From an uncultured Coriobacteriaceae bacterium (GTDB lineage: Bacteria > Actinomycetota > Coriobacteriia > Coriobacteriales > UMGS124), in assembly GCA_900539345.1 (NCBI GenBank), contig UQBS01000039.1, positions 1-27,431 on the forward strand: 27,431 nucleotides of DNA. Reading direction: 5' to 3'. The stretch's first letter is position 1. Each line of letters starts with the position of its first letter. This document shows, piece after piece, positions 16,730-24,248 of the stretch. The notes under the pieces were generated by a model that ran no database searches, had not been told where the DNA came from, and was given only the letters and a program-made list of their open reading frames with translations. The translations under genes and the position numbers were made by a program.

Positions 16730-17353
16730 ATGGATTGTACAGATGGGGCAACGTCGAAAGACGCAGTGGAAAGGCTTGTGGCATGCATCAGCGGCGAGCC
16801 GCTATATCGCGAGATATACGTGGGTATCCTTGAGTTTTGCAAGGAACGTCGCAACCTGAGCGAGGTTGAGGCGGCGGTCCAGTCCTGGCCGCAGTTTTCG
16901 CAGGCGGCCCAGAGTCCCTATCGTCTTGTGCGAAACCTTGTCGAGCTTGGCGGGCTTGACTGGATTGAGCTTGATGACGAGGGGGTCGAGGTGAACGCGC
17001 AGCGAAAGGCGGGTCTGACGCCAGACGAGGTCGACGACCTTGTTGCGTCGTTCGCGGTTCAAACGACCGCCGATGGCGCGGATGCTGCCGAGGATATGAG
17101 CCCTGCCCGTCGATTTGGCAAGCTCGAGGACGAGCATGCAGACAGAGTTCCGGTATTTAACGAAATCCTGGAGTTTTGCATGCAGCCCCGTAGTTTCTCA
17201 GAGGTTGCATCGCATCTTGGGGAACGCGGTTTGCTTGACGTTGCGCGTGCAGAGAACGGTCAGCCGCTGCACCCGAGCTATTATGTAGACGCCCTTGAGC
17301 GTGCTGGAACGCTCGTGTGGGACGGTGCGTGGAAGACCCGGCGCGTTAGTTGA
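16730..17353 (+). CDS. Unrecognised protein with two winged-helix-like repeats
   Basis: This 207-residue soluble protein has no signal peptide or membrane segment. Two segments share a plan. Residues about 23-75 contain ILEFCKERRNLSEVE, then PYRLVRNLVELGGLDWIE. Residues about 140-200 contain ILEFCMQPRSFSEVA, then PSYYVDALERAGTLVWD. Each reads like a three-helix winged-helix unit ending in a beta wing. The likely role is DNA binding or a partner role next to the molybdoenzyme operon, but I do not recognise the family. The ATG has a GGAGGGGG tract about 12 bases upstream and GAGAAGAG closer in. A second in-frame ATG at 16442 begins with the same ten bases, but the intervening translation is not protein-like. 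Confidence 0.7.
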   Translation: MDCTDGATSKDAVERLVACISGEPLYREIYVGILEFCKERRNLSEVEAAVQSWPQFSQAAQSPYRLVRNLVELGGLDWIELDDEGVEVNAQRKAGLTPDEVDDLVASFAVQTTADGADAAEDMSPARRFGKLEDEHADRVPVFNEILEFCMQPRSFSEVASHLGERGLLDVARAENGQPLHPSYYVDALERAGTLVWDGAWKTRRVS

Positions 17354-17418
17354 CGCGCGGGCGTTATGCCGGCCACAACGGTGGCAGCAAACAGGTGATT
17401 TTAAAACAACGTATGTGC

Positions 17419-17484
17419 GATGTGGTCCTTGCAAATAGTCTTTCGGGCCCTCAACCCTGCGGTAACGCCGTGTAGGGCCACATC
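17419..17484 (+). ncRNA. Candidate structured leader RNA of the molybdoenzyme operon
   Basis: Two mutually exclusive pairings are visible. In one, GATGTGGTCC (17419-17428) pairs with GGGCCACATC (17475-17484) over 10 bp with one G-U. In the other, GGCCCT (17446-17451) pairs with AGGGCC (17474-17479) and encloses a GCG-GTAA-CGC hairpin (17459-17468) with a GNRA tetraloop. The element ends 27 bases before the GTG start of the catalytic subunit. A molybdenum-cofactor riboswitch (Rfam MOCO motif) is one possibility because such elements precede molybdoenzyme genes, but I cannot match its consensus by eye. Confidence 0.4.
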
Positions 17485-17511
17485 GGTTAAAGCTAGGAAA
17501 GGGAGGACAGT

Positions 17512-20388
17512 GTGGGCACAAACACGCGCTTTGTAACGAGACGCTCTTTTTTGAAGACTGCTGCTGCAGCTGGAACGGCCCTTGCTGTTTCGGGCGGTCC
17601 GCTGCTGGAGGAGACTTCGCAGGCATTTGCCGATGAGCCCGTGACGAGGGAGAAGCACAAGACCGCTTGTCACGGCTGCTGCGATTGCTGCCCGGTGATC
17701 GTATACACCGAGGATGGGGTCGTGGTGAAAATCGAAGGAGACCCCGATGGACCCCTCAACAAGGGCGGCATCTGCCTCAAGGGGCTCTCTCAGCTCCAGA
17801 CGGTGTACAGCCCCCGTCACGTGCTGCATCCCATGAAGCGAGTAGGCATGCGCGGGGAGAACAAGTGGGAGGCAATCAGCTGGGACGAGGCTATCGATCT
17901 GGCAAGCACGCAGATTTCCACCGCTATTGAGAAGTACGGCCCGTACTCGTACTGGCATGCGCGCGGTGGTGGCGGAGCTTACATTGAGTGGGAGACCGGC
18001 ACAATCGACTCGACGTTTGGCGGATGCAACTCGCTTGCAAGTGGTGCCTGCCAGTGCGCTATGCCGCGCGATTTTGTGACGCGTTGCGGCGTAGGCTTCA
18101 ACTGTTGCGTCGACATGGACGCGGCCGAGCGTTGGATGGGCGTCGTGGATGCCTCCGAGCTTACCGAGGGACGTATCGACGACACCGAGCGCGTCTTCGT
18201 GCTGTGGGGCAGCCAGCCCCATTCTTCCAAGGCTGCCCATGGTGGGCACGGCCTGGCAGATGCACGTGCCGATCTCGGTGTGAAGACCATCGTTATCGAC
18301 CCCTACATGACCGCCGAGGCCACGAAGGCCGACGTATGGCTGCCGATTCGACCCGGCTCGGACAACGCTCTGCTCCTTGCCTGGATTCGTTATATCATCG
18401 ATCAGAAGGCGTATGACGAGGGGTTCTGCAAGGGTTGGACGAACCTGCCATTCCTCATCAATCCTGAGACGCGCATGGCATACAGGGCCGAGGAGGTCTG
18501 GCCGGACTACGTGAACCCGGCGGCCGATAAGAACGGTGTGTACGACACGCCCGCTTACGTGTGCCTTGACGCTAAGACTGGCGAGATAAAGCCGCTGCCG
18601 TTCTGCGCGCCTGAGGACCTTGAAGTTGACCCGGAGCTTTTCGCGACTGTCGAGGTGAACGGCGTGGAAGCGAAGACGGCCGGCCAAATTTACTGGGAGG
18701 AGGCCGAGCCCTGGACGATTGAGGCTGCCGCTGAGACGTGCTGGCTCGAGGCGGACAAGATTCAAGAGGCGCTGGAGCTTTACGTGGGCGCCGATTGGGG
18801 CGGCATCTCGGGCGGCGTGTTCTCCGACCACCAGGAGTGCTCCTCCACGGCTCCGCAGGGCATGCTGACCATCGACGCCCTGCTCGGTCGTATTGAGACG
18901 CCCTGCTCTGCATACCAGACCCACGGTCCCTCCGCTCTCACTGAAGACCGACCCACGCAGCGCATTGGCCAGTTCAGCTCGTACTTCGAGCGCTATGGCC
19001 TGGGCTGGAACTTCGGCTGGACGCAAGAGCAGAACGACAAGTACCTCGACGGCATCGTGGCCGGCTGGAACGAAAAGGGCCGCGACGGTGAAGCGATGCG
19101 CAAGCAATATTTCCAGGCGCACAGCGACACCTGCGGTGCCACCGCTCACAAGGGCATCCATCAGTGGATGACCTGCGCGCCGCGTGAGCTGCGTGAGGCC
19201 ATCACCACGGGCGAGCCCTACCGGCCGCGTGTCATGTATGAGATGAGCGGCAACAAATACGCCGTCATGGGTCCGGCGCTTGAGTGGAAGAAGGCCTACG
19301 ACCAGCAGGACTTCATCATTCAACAGTATCCGAACATGACTTCTTTCACCGTTGCAAGCGCTGACTTGCTCTTGCCGACCAACGAGTGGCTTGAGTACGA
19401 CTCTTTTGAGGCTCCTGCAACGCACGCCAACCGCGTGTATGCGCGTGTTCACGTGACGCACCTGGGCGAGACTGCTAACCCCTTCGTGGTACCCTACCAG
19501 GTTGCTCAGGCTACAGTGGAGAAGCTCGGGGAGGAGAACGTTTTCGACCCCGACGCCTATAAGCTCGCGTTCTTCGAGAGCCATGACGCTGCCCGTCAGG
19601 CGTGGGCGGAGAATATGGGCCATGCCTCGTGGGATGAGATGACGTCGGATCCCGATCACATGTACACCGAGACGCCAATGGACGAGTACGTGGCGTTCAA
19701 GCAGTATGAGGGAATTGTCTCCGATGGGCTGCCGCGCGGCTTTGCCACGATGTCGCGCAAGGTGGATGTGTACTGTGAGGCCATGCTGCGCCTTGCTCGC
19801 ACGGGCTTTCCCTACATGTATCCCTTTGAACAGGAGGCATGCGAGGATTACGATCCCATCTGCACGTTCAACGAGCCCACGGAGAGCCCGCTGACCGATG
19901 ATGAGTATCCGCTCGTCATCACCACGGGCCGCCTGCCGCATTTCCATCACGGCACAATGCGCCACGCCCCGTTTATCCGCGAGCTCATGCCCGCGCCTCT
20001 TCTGCGCATCAACCCCCAGACCGCCGATGAGTACGGCATCGCCGACGGCGACTGGGTGAAGATAACCTCTCGTCGCGCGAGCACGCATGCCATGGCGCAG
20101 GTGACGCAGGGTATTGCTCCTGGTGTGCTGCTTACCGAGCGCTTTTGGAACCCCGAGTGTTTCGACGACACGCAAGAGTCCATTACGCCCGGTATTGAGG
20201 AGTGCGGATACAACTGCCTGTCTGCCGACTCGTTCCAGAACCCCGCCTTTGCCACGAACAGCTACCGAGCGTTCACGGTAAAGATCGAAAAGAGCGAGAA
20301 GCCCGAGCGCGTGTGGACGCAGGCCAAGGAGTTTGAACCGTTCATGCCCACTTTGCAGGGCGAGCCGACCAGCCCGGAGGTGTTCTAA
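17512..20388 (+). CDS. Tat-exported molybdopterin oxidoreductase, catalytic subunit
   Basis: This 958-residue enzyme belongs to the DMSO reductase superfamily. The start is GTG with GGGAGG 5 bases upstream. A twin-arginine signal TRRSFLK (9-15) precedes a hydrophobic stretch and a probable cut near AFA (about residue 40). A [4Fe-4S] site is formed by C53-x2-C56-x3-C60-x27-C88. ISWDEAIDLA, ADVWLPIRPGSDNALLLAW and a C-terminal cofactor-binding domain from about 798 (YPLVITTGRLPHFHHGTMR) complete the fold. The block beginning NLPFLINPETRMAY and a later PELF...VEVNG segment resemble the acetylene hydratase, pyrogallol transhydroxylase and catechol dehydroxylase group more than DmsA or NapA. The Mo ligand may be C180 or C182 in GACQCAMPRD. 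The substrate is unknown. The ferredoxin-like and chaperone genes follow directly. Confidence 0.9.
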   Translation: MGTNTRFVTRRSFLKTAAAAGTALAVSGGPLLEETSQAFADEPVTREKHKTACHGCCDCCPVIVYTEDGVVVKIEGDPDGPLNKGGICLKGLSQLQTVYSPRHVLHPMKRVGMRGENKWEAISWDEAIDLASTQISTAIEKYGPYSYWHARGGGGAYIEWETGTIDSTFGGCNSLASGACQCAMPRDFVTRCGVGFNCCVDMDAAERWMGVVDASELTEGRIDDTERVFVLWGSQPHSSKAAHGGHGLADARADLGVKTIVIDPYMTAEATKADVWLPIRPGSDNALLLAWIRYIIDQKAYDEGFCKGWTNLPFLINPETRMAYRAEEVWPDYVNPAADKNGVYDTPAYVCLDAKTGEIKPLPFCAPEDLEVDPELFATVEVNGVEAKTAGQIYWEEAEPWTIEAAAETCWLEADKIQEALELYVGADWGGISGGVFSDHQECSSTAPQGMLTIDALLGRIETPCSAYQTHGPSALTEDRPTQRIGQFSSYFERYGLGWNFGWTQEQNDKYLDGIVAGWNEKGRDGEAMRKQYFQAHSDTCGATAHKGIHQWMTCAPRELREAITTGEPYRPRVMYEMSGNKYAVMGPALEWKKAYDQQDFIIQQYPNMTSFTVASADLLLPTNEWLEYDSFEAPATHANRVYARVHVTHLGETANPFVVPYQVAQATVEKLGEENVFDPDAYKLAFFESHDAARQAWAENMGHASWDEMTSDPDHMYTETPMDEYVAFKQYEGIVSDGLPRGFATMSRKVDVYCEAMLRLARTGFPYMYPFEQEACEDYDPICTFNEPTESPLTDDEYPLVITTGRLPHFHHGTMRHAPFIRELMPAPLLRINPQTADEYGIADGDWVKITSRRASTHAMAQVTQGIAPGVLLTERFWNPECFDDTQESITPGIEECGYNCLSADSFQNPAFATNSYRAFTVKIEKSEKPERVWTQAKEFEPFMPTLQGEPTSPEVF

Positions 20389-20976
20389 ATGCGCAAGGGA
20401 CTGCTTATCAACCTCGATCGCTGCTCTGGGTGCGACTCGTGCGTGGTGTGTTGCAAACTTGAGCACGGTCTGCCCCTGGGTTCGGCATACAACAAGGTAA
20501 AGGCGATGGGGCCCTTCGGAACATTCCCCAACGTTGAGAAGTACTGGCTTCCCGTGCAGTGCCAGCAGTGCGAGAACGCCCCCTGCATCGAGGTGTGTCC
20601 CACGGGTGCGTCTTTCCGTGAAGACGAGACGGGCTATGTGATGGTGGACACCGATGCATGCATCGGTTGTGGCCTGTGCGTCACGGCCTGCCCGTTCGGC
20701 GCGCGCCAGATCGACGAGGATGCGGGCATCGTGCGCAAGTGCACTCTGTGCCATGAGCTCACCGCCGACGGCAGTGACGTACCGGCCTGCGTACATAACT
20801 GCAACTGCGGGGCGCGCTTCTTCGGCGACTTCGATGATCCAGAAAGCGACGTATGCCGCGAAATGGCACGATACAGCGAAGAATGCATCCATGAGTTGAC
20901 CGACGAGACGGGTGCGCATCCCGTGACGCGTTATATCCTCTCGCCTAAGTACGCCTCGTGGACGGGTGAGTGCTAG
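20389..20976 (+). CDS. Ferredoxin-like subunit with four [4Fe-4S] clusters (DmsB/PhsB type)
   Basis: This 195-residue electron-transfer partner of the molybdoenzyme begins at the base after the catalytic subunit's stop codon. Sixteen cysteines fall in the four expected groups: C12-C15-C18-C22; C58-C61-C66-C70; C91-C94-C97-C101; and C118-C121-C134-C138. It has no signal peptide, so it is presumably carried across the membrane bound to the Tat-targeted catalytic subunit, as in related complexes. The chain ends soon after, with no membrane helix. No NrfD- or DmsC-type anchor gene follows in the window, so how it meets the quinone pool or another donor is unclear. Confidence 0.93.
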   Translation: MRKGLLINLDRCSGCDSCVVCCKLEHGLPLGSAYNKVKAMGPFGTFPNVEKYWLPVQCQQCENAPCIEVCPTGASFREDETGYVMVDTDACIGCGLCVTACPFGARQIDEDAGIVRKCTLCHELTADGSDVPACVHNCNCGARFFGDFDDPESDVCREMARYSEECIHELTDETGAHPVTRYILSPKYASWTGEC

Positions 20977-21026
20977 GACGGTACCTGGGCCTAAAGCGGC
21001 CTGAAGCGGTGGGAAGGCAAACGAAA

Positions 21027-21704
21027 ATGAACAACGATGAGATTATTGGCATGCTGGAAGAACGCGGGGGTACGTATCGCCTGCTCGCTCGGCTGTTTTT
21101 CAAGCCGCTGACGCAGGAGGATATTGACGCGCTCGTGGTGTCTGGGTTTGCCGAGGCGGCCTGGGCCGGCACCGATGCTTGCGACGAGGGATGCAACGAC
21201 ATTGCGCGCTATTTGCGCCGTCGCAACACGGGAACGCGCGAGGAGCTTGCATGCGACTTCACATCCGCGTTCTATGGCACAATCACCGTCGAGGGCCGCA
21301 CTGCCATGCCCTATGAGTCGCTCTTTCGCTTTGGTGGGACACAACTCATGGGCGTGCCGCAAGGCGAGGTGTACAGGGAGTTCAAGGCAAACCGCGTTAG
21401 GGTTCCCGCGGGCCTTGATGTCCCCGAGGATCATCTTTCGTTTATGTTTGATTATCTGGCACTTCTGTGCGACAGGGCTATCGAGTGCGTCCGTTGTGGG
21501 GACACCTCCGGGGCGATGGAGGTTCTCGACAAGCAGCGGAGTTTCTTGACAGAGCACGTGACGAGTTGGTATGCAGATTTCCAAGCTCTTGCGTCTGCGA
21601 TTGTCCAAACGCGTTTTTATCGCGGCGTGCTGAAATTGACAGGTGCGTTTATCGGCGAAGAGCCTGGGAACATCGAGCTTCTGTATGAGGAGATGGCTGC
21701 TTGA
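21027..21704 (+). CDS. TorD-family cytoplasmic chaperone for the molybdoenzyme
   Basis: This 225-residue all-helical protein of the TorD/DmsD type is expected to bind the Tat signal of the catalytic subunit and hold it until the cofactor is inserted. RGGTYRLLARLFFKPLT opens the domain. LACDFTSAFYG, MPYESLFR and VPEDHLSFMFDYLALL match the family's conserved P-x-E-S and D-H-L positions. The ATG has GGGAAGG 9 bases upstream and lies 50 bases after the ferredoxin-like gene. A GTG overlapping the previous stop codon is the less likely start. The gene closes the three-gene operon. Confidence 0.87.
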   Translation: MNNDEIIGMLEERGGTYRLLARLFFKPLTQEDIDALVVSGFAEAAWAGTDACDEGCNDIARYLRRRNTGTREELACDFTSAFYGTITVEGRTAMPYESLFRFGGTQLMGVPQGEVYREFKANRVRVPAGLDVPEDHLSFMFDYLALLCDRAIECVRCGDTSGAMEVLDKQRSFLTEHVTSWYADFQALASAIVQTRFYRGVLKLTGAFIGEEPGNIELLYEEMAA

Positions 21705-21793
21705 TGAGGGGGTTTCCTTATTAGGTGAAATCAAATCTCCTCCGCCACCTTGACATGCGAGCACAGGATAATACCCATTTCTAAAACTGAGAC

Positions 21794-21826
21794 GGCGGCC
21801 CCGCGGTGACTTGACGTGGGGCCGCC
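21794..21826 (+). terminator. Terminator-like hairpin after the molybdoenzyme operon
   Basis: GGCGGCCCC (21794-21802) pairs perfectly with GGGGCCGCC (21818-21826). The following sequence is TGTATT rather than a clean T tract, so termination strength is uncertain. It lies 20 bases before the next gene's start codon and could also influence that gene's translation. Confidence 0.55.
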
Positions 21827-21846
21827 TGTATTAGGTGGGAGATGGC

Positions 21847-23352
21847 ATGTCGATACAGGGTGAGACAGTGGGCACAAGCAGGGTTTTGCGGAGTGCGCGG
21901 TGGATGATGCGTCTCGCACTTCCTTGCGCGCTTGCGAGTTGCTGCTTATTTTTCCTGGCAGGTTGCGGTGCCGATGCGGGCGATGTTGATGGGGCGATGT
22001 CCGCGGCTGTCAAGGGCTCTTCTGTCAACACCTCGGAGCAAGACTCGGTTTCTGCGGTAGACACGATTCGCCAGGCCGCAGTTGCCCAAAACACGGCCGA
22101 GATCGAGCGTGCCAGCGCCAGCGTGCGCCAGGCAATCGAGCAGGTGACAGCCCCATATGGGCAGGCCGTCTCGGTGACGTACCTTCCTGTGGGCACGCCT
22201 GCCGGCATCGTGAGCGTGAACGGCTCGACGCAGCATGCCTCTGCGAGCATGATCAAGCTGGTCGTACTGGCGGCGCTTTTCGACAAGGTGGCTGCAGGGG
22301 AGATCAACCTCGCTGCCCAGGTGGAGGTTAAGGCCTCGGACATCGTCTCGGGCACGGGCACGGTGCAAGATGACGGCCCTGGCACCTATGAGCTGCAAGA
22401 ACTTGCTCGCCGCATGATTGCTGACAGCGACAATACGGCCACCAACGTCATCGTCGACCTCATCGGCATGGATGCGGTGAACGAGGAGGCGAGCAAGCTT
22501 GGTCTCACCGGCACCGCCATGGCGCGCAAGATGATGGACGTGGTCGCCGCTGACCAGGGCATGCGCAACCGCATGACCTCCGACGACGCGGCAACCATCC
22601 TGAACCTCATCGCCTCGGGCAAGTTCGTTAACGAGCAGATGAGCGAGCTTGCCATGAACTTTCTTTTGCAGCAGACGATTAACGCGGGTTTGACTGACGC
22701 CATCCCTGCAGGTGTCCAGGTGGCGCATAAGACCGGCGAACTCAACCAGGCCGAGCACGACGGTGGCGTCGTGCTGGCGGCTCACCCCTACGTGCTCGTC
22801 GTGATGACCGAGGGCATCGACAACTACCTGGGCGTTTCGGTTATCGCGGATGTGTCGCGCGCGGTGTATGTTGCGACGAACGGAAGCGAGGGCGTGGAGC
22901 AGACCAACGCCACGGCGCAGGGCGTCCAGGACGCGATCAACGCGGCAGGCGGTGCGCAGTACGCCTTTGACTACGACGAGCCCGGCGTGTTCTTCACGCC
23001 CGACTACAGCTATGACAGCGGTGCGGATTATGGCTGGTCGGACGAAGTGCCAGGAGATTCGGGGGAGACGGGTGGAGTGACGGTTCCCTCCGAGTCCACG
23101 CAGCCTGGTACTGGCACGGAAACCGGCGGCGAGACGGGCAGCGAGACGGGTGGCACCGTGCCTGAGCCTGGTACCAGCGGCGCCGGCGGCACCACGGGCG
23201 GCGAGGGCTCTGGTGAGACCGGCGGCGCCGGCGAGTCGGGCGGTGCCGAGGCTCCGGACCCTGGTGCGGGCGATTCCGGCTCGGCTGGCGGCAGCGAAGG
23301 CGGTGCCGGGGAGACCGGAGGGTCTTCCGCCGACACCGCCGAAGGCGAGTAG
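21847..23352 (+). CDS. Lipoprotein with class A beta-lactamase-like serine hydrolase domain
   Basis: This is a 501-residue exported protein. FLAGC is a lipobox with C40 as the lipidated cysteine. The domain carries the three active-site elements of penicillin-interacting serine hydrolases: S134-M-I-K137, S194-D-N196 and K295-T-G297. The omega-loop E-x-x-L-N motif, with the deacylating glutamate of true class A beta-lactamases, is not visible; that region reads RKMMDVVAADQG. This argues for a cell-wall enzyme or penicillin-binding relative rather than a resistance enzyme. The last 105 residues are a flexible Gly/Ser/Glu/Thr-rich tail without a sortase or wall-binding motif. The ATG has GGGAG 6 bases upstream; an in-frame GTG 12 bases earlier is less likely. 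Confidence 0.85.
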   Translation: MSIQGETVGTSRVLRSARWMMRLALPCALASCCLFFLAGCGADAGDVDGAMSAAVKGSSVNTSEQDSVSAVDTIRQAAVAQNTAEIERASASVRQAIEQVTAPYGQAVSVTYLPVGTPAGIVSVNGSTQHASASMIKLVVLAALFDKVAAGEINLAAQVEVKASDIVSGTGTVQDDGPGTYELQELARRMIADSDNTATNVIVDLIGMDAVNEEASKLGLTGTAMARKMMDVVAADQGMRNRMTSDDAATILNLIASGKFVNEQMSELAMNFLLQQTINAGLTDAIPAGVQVAHKTGELNQAEHDGGVVLAAHPYVLVVMTEGIDNYLGVSVIADVSRAVYVATNGSEGVEQTNATAQGVQDAINAAGGAQYAFDYDEPGVFFTPDYSYDSGADYGWSDEVPGDSGETGGVTVPSESTQPGTGTETGGETGSETGGTVPEPGTSGAGGTTGGEGSGETGGAGESGGAEAPDPGAGDSGSAGGSEGGAGETGGSSADTAEGE

Positions 23353-23385
23353 GTTTGCCGAGGCAGCCAATGCCCTGCGGCAAAC
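23353..23385 (+). terminator. Hairpin after the beta-lactamase-like gene
   Basis: GTTTGCCG (23353-23360) pairs perfectly with CGGCAAAC (23378-23385) immediately after the stop codon. There is no T tract directly after it. A second small GGCGC/GCGCC hairpin follows within 40 bases. Confidence 0.4.
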
Positions 23386-23512
23386 TCGCTGCGCGCCGGT
23401 CGGTGCCCTAAAGGCGCTGTTCTGCGCCCTTCCTGCTGGCATTGGGGGTTTCATGCGATACCATACGGTCTTGTTCCGTGCATGCGTATGACCTTGGGAG
23501 GGCCCAGACGCT

Positions 23513-24121
23513 ATGTTGTACATCTTGACCGGAGAAATCCAGACAGGTTAAACTCGCTGGTTGCGGGGGCTGATTGACGAGCTGCAGGAGAAGGGTGTGC
23601 CGTTAGAGGGGGTCCTGGCGCCGGGCGTTTGGAGGCCCAACCCCGATAAGCCGAACGGTTTTGAGAAGCTTGGCATCGACAATGTTATGCTGCCGGGTGG
23701 CGAGACGGTGCCGTTTGCGCGTCGCCGCGACCTGGCCCCGGATGAGACAAGCAAGATGGAGCTTCAAGGCATGCCTGCCGACATGAAGCTCGTCTGGGCA
23801 TTTTCCGACGAGGCGGTTGGGCGGGTGAACGCCCACTTTGCGGCCCTGGCGACTGGCGAGCCTCCCGCTCGCCCAGGCCTGCTTGTGGTGGACGAGCTCG
23901 GACGCCTCGAGCTCGAGCGTGGAGGTCTGGGCCTCACGGAGGCGGTGGACCTTGTGGCTCAGGGGCCCAGGCCTGGCTGGCCGCATGCCCTTATTGTTGT
24001 GCGTGACTGGCTCGTGCCGCGTGCTCGCATGGTCTTTGGGCCTGCCTGGAACAACGAGATTTGCGAGGTTGGACCCACGCCGGATACTGCCCGAGAGCTT
24101 CTTGGCTTGTTTGCGCAGTAG
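23513..24121 (+). pseudogene. THEP1-like NTPase, interrupted by a stop at the Walker A lysine codon
   Basis: An ATG at 23513, with GGGAGGG 10 bases upstream, opens a frame reading MLYILTGEIQTG, then TAA at 23549-23551, then TRWLRGLIDELQEKG, and runs on without a stop to 24121. With lysine at codon 13 the Walker A motif would be a perfect GEIQTGKT, so AAA changed to TAA by one base explains the interruption. The Walker B region VVDELGRLEL (D127-E128 in the restored frame) matches the NTPase_1/THEP1 family of P-loop nucleotide hydrolases. The restored length of 202 residues is normal. The downstream frame has no convincing start, so the gene is probably inactive, unless the stop is a sequence error. 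Confidence 0.85.
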
Positions 24122-24248
24122 AGCCGCTTGTTGCCTTGTGTGGAGCCAAAGGCGCAAACTTTCGGTGTGGTGAACTTTGAAAGTACAATTTCCGAGGTTT
24201 TCCAAGCGGTCTCTTGCCGCTTCTGCAGTCGAACGAAAGGGGTCAGCC

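Noticed and set aside
17401..20919. A 1172-codon open frame on the minus strand antisense to the molybdoenzyme
   Set aside because: It lies exactly opposite the real gene, has no recognisable domain, and is explained by the high GC content keeping the reverse frame open.
21750..21774. Promoter with TTGACA and TAATAC before the beta-lactamase-like gene
   Set aside because: The TTGACA is perfect, but the spacer to TAATAC is only 13 bases and no -10 box is seen at 16-18 bases.
23549..23551. Recoding of TAA as an amino acid in the NTPase gene
   Set aside because: TAA is not used for selenocysteine or pyrrolysine, no recoding hairpin was seen, and a single AAA to TAA substitution is simpler.
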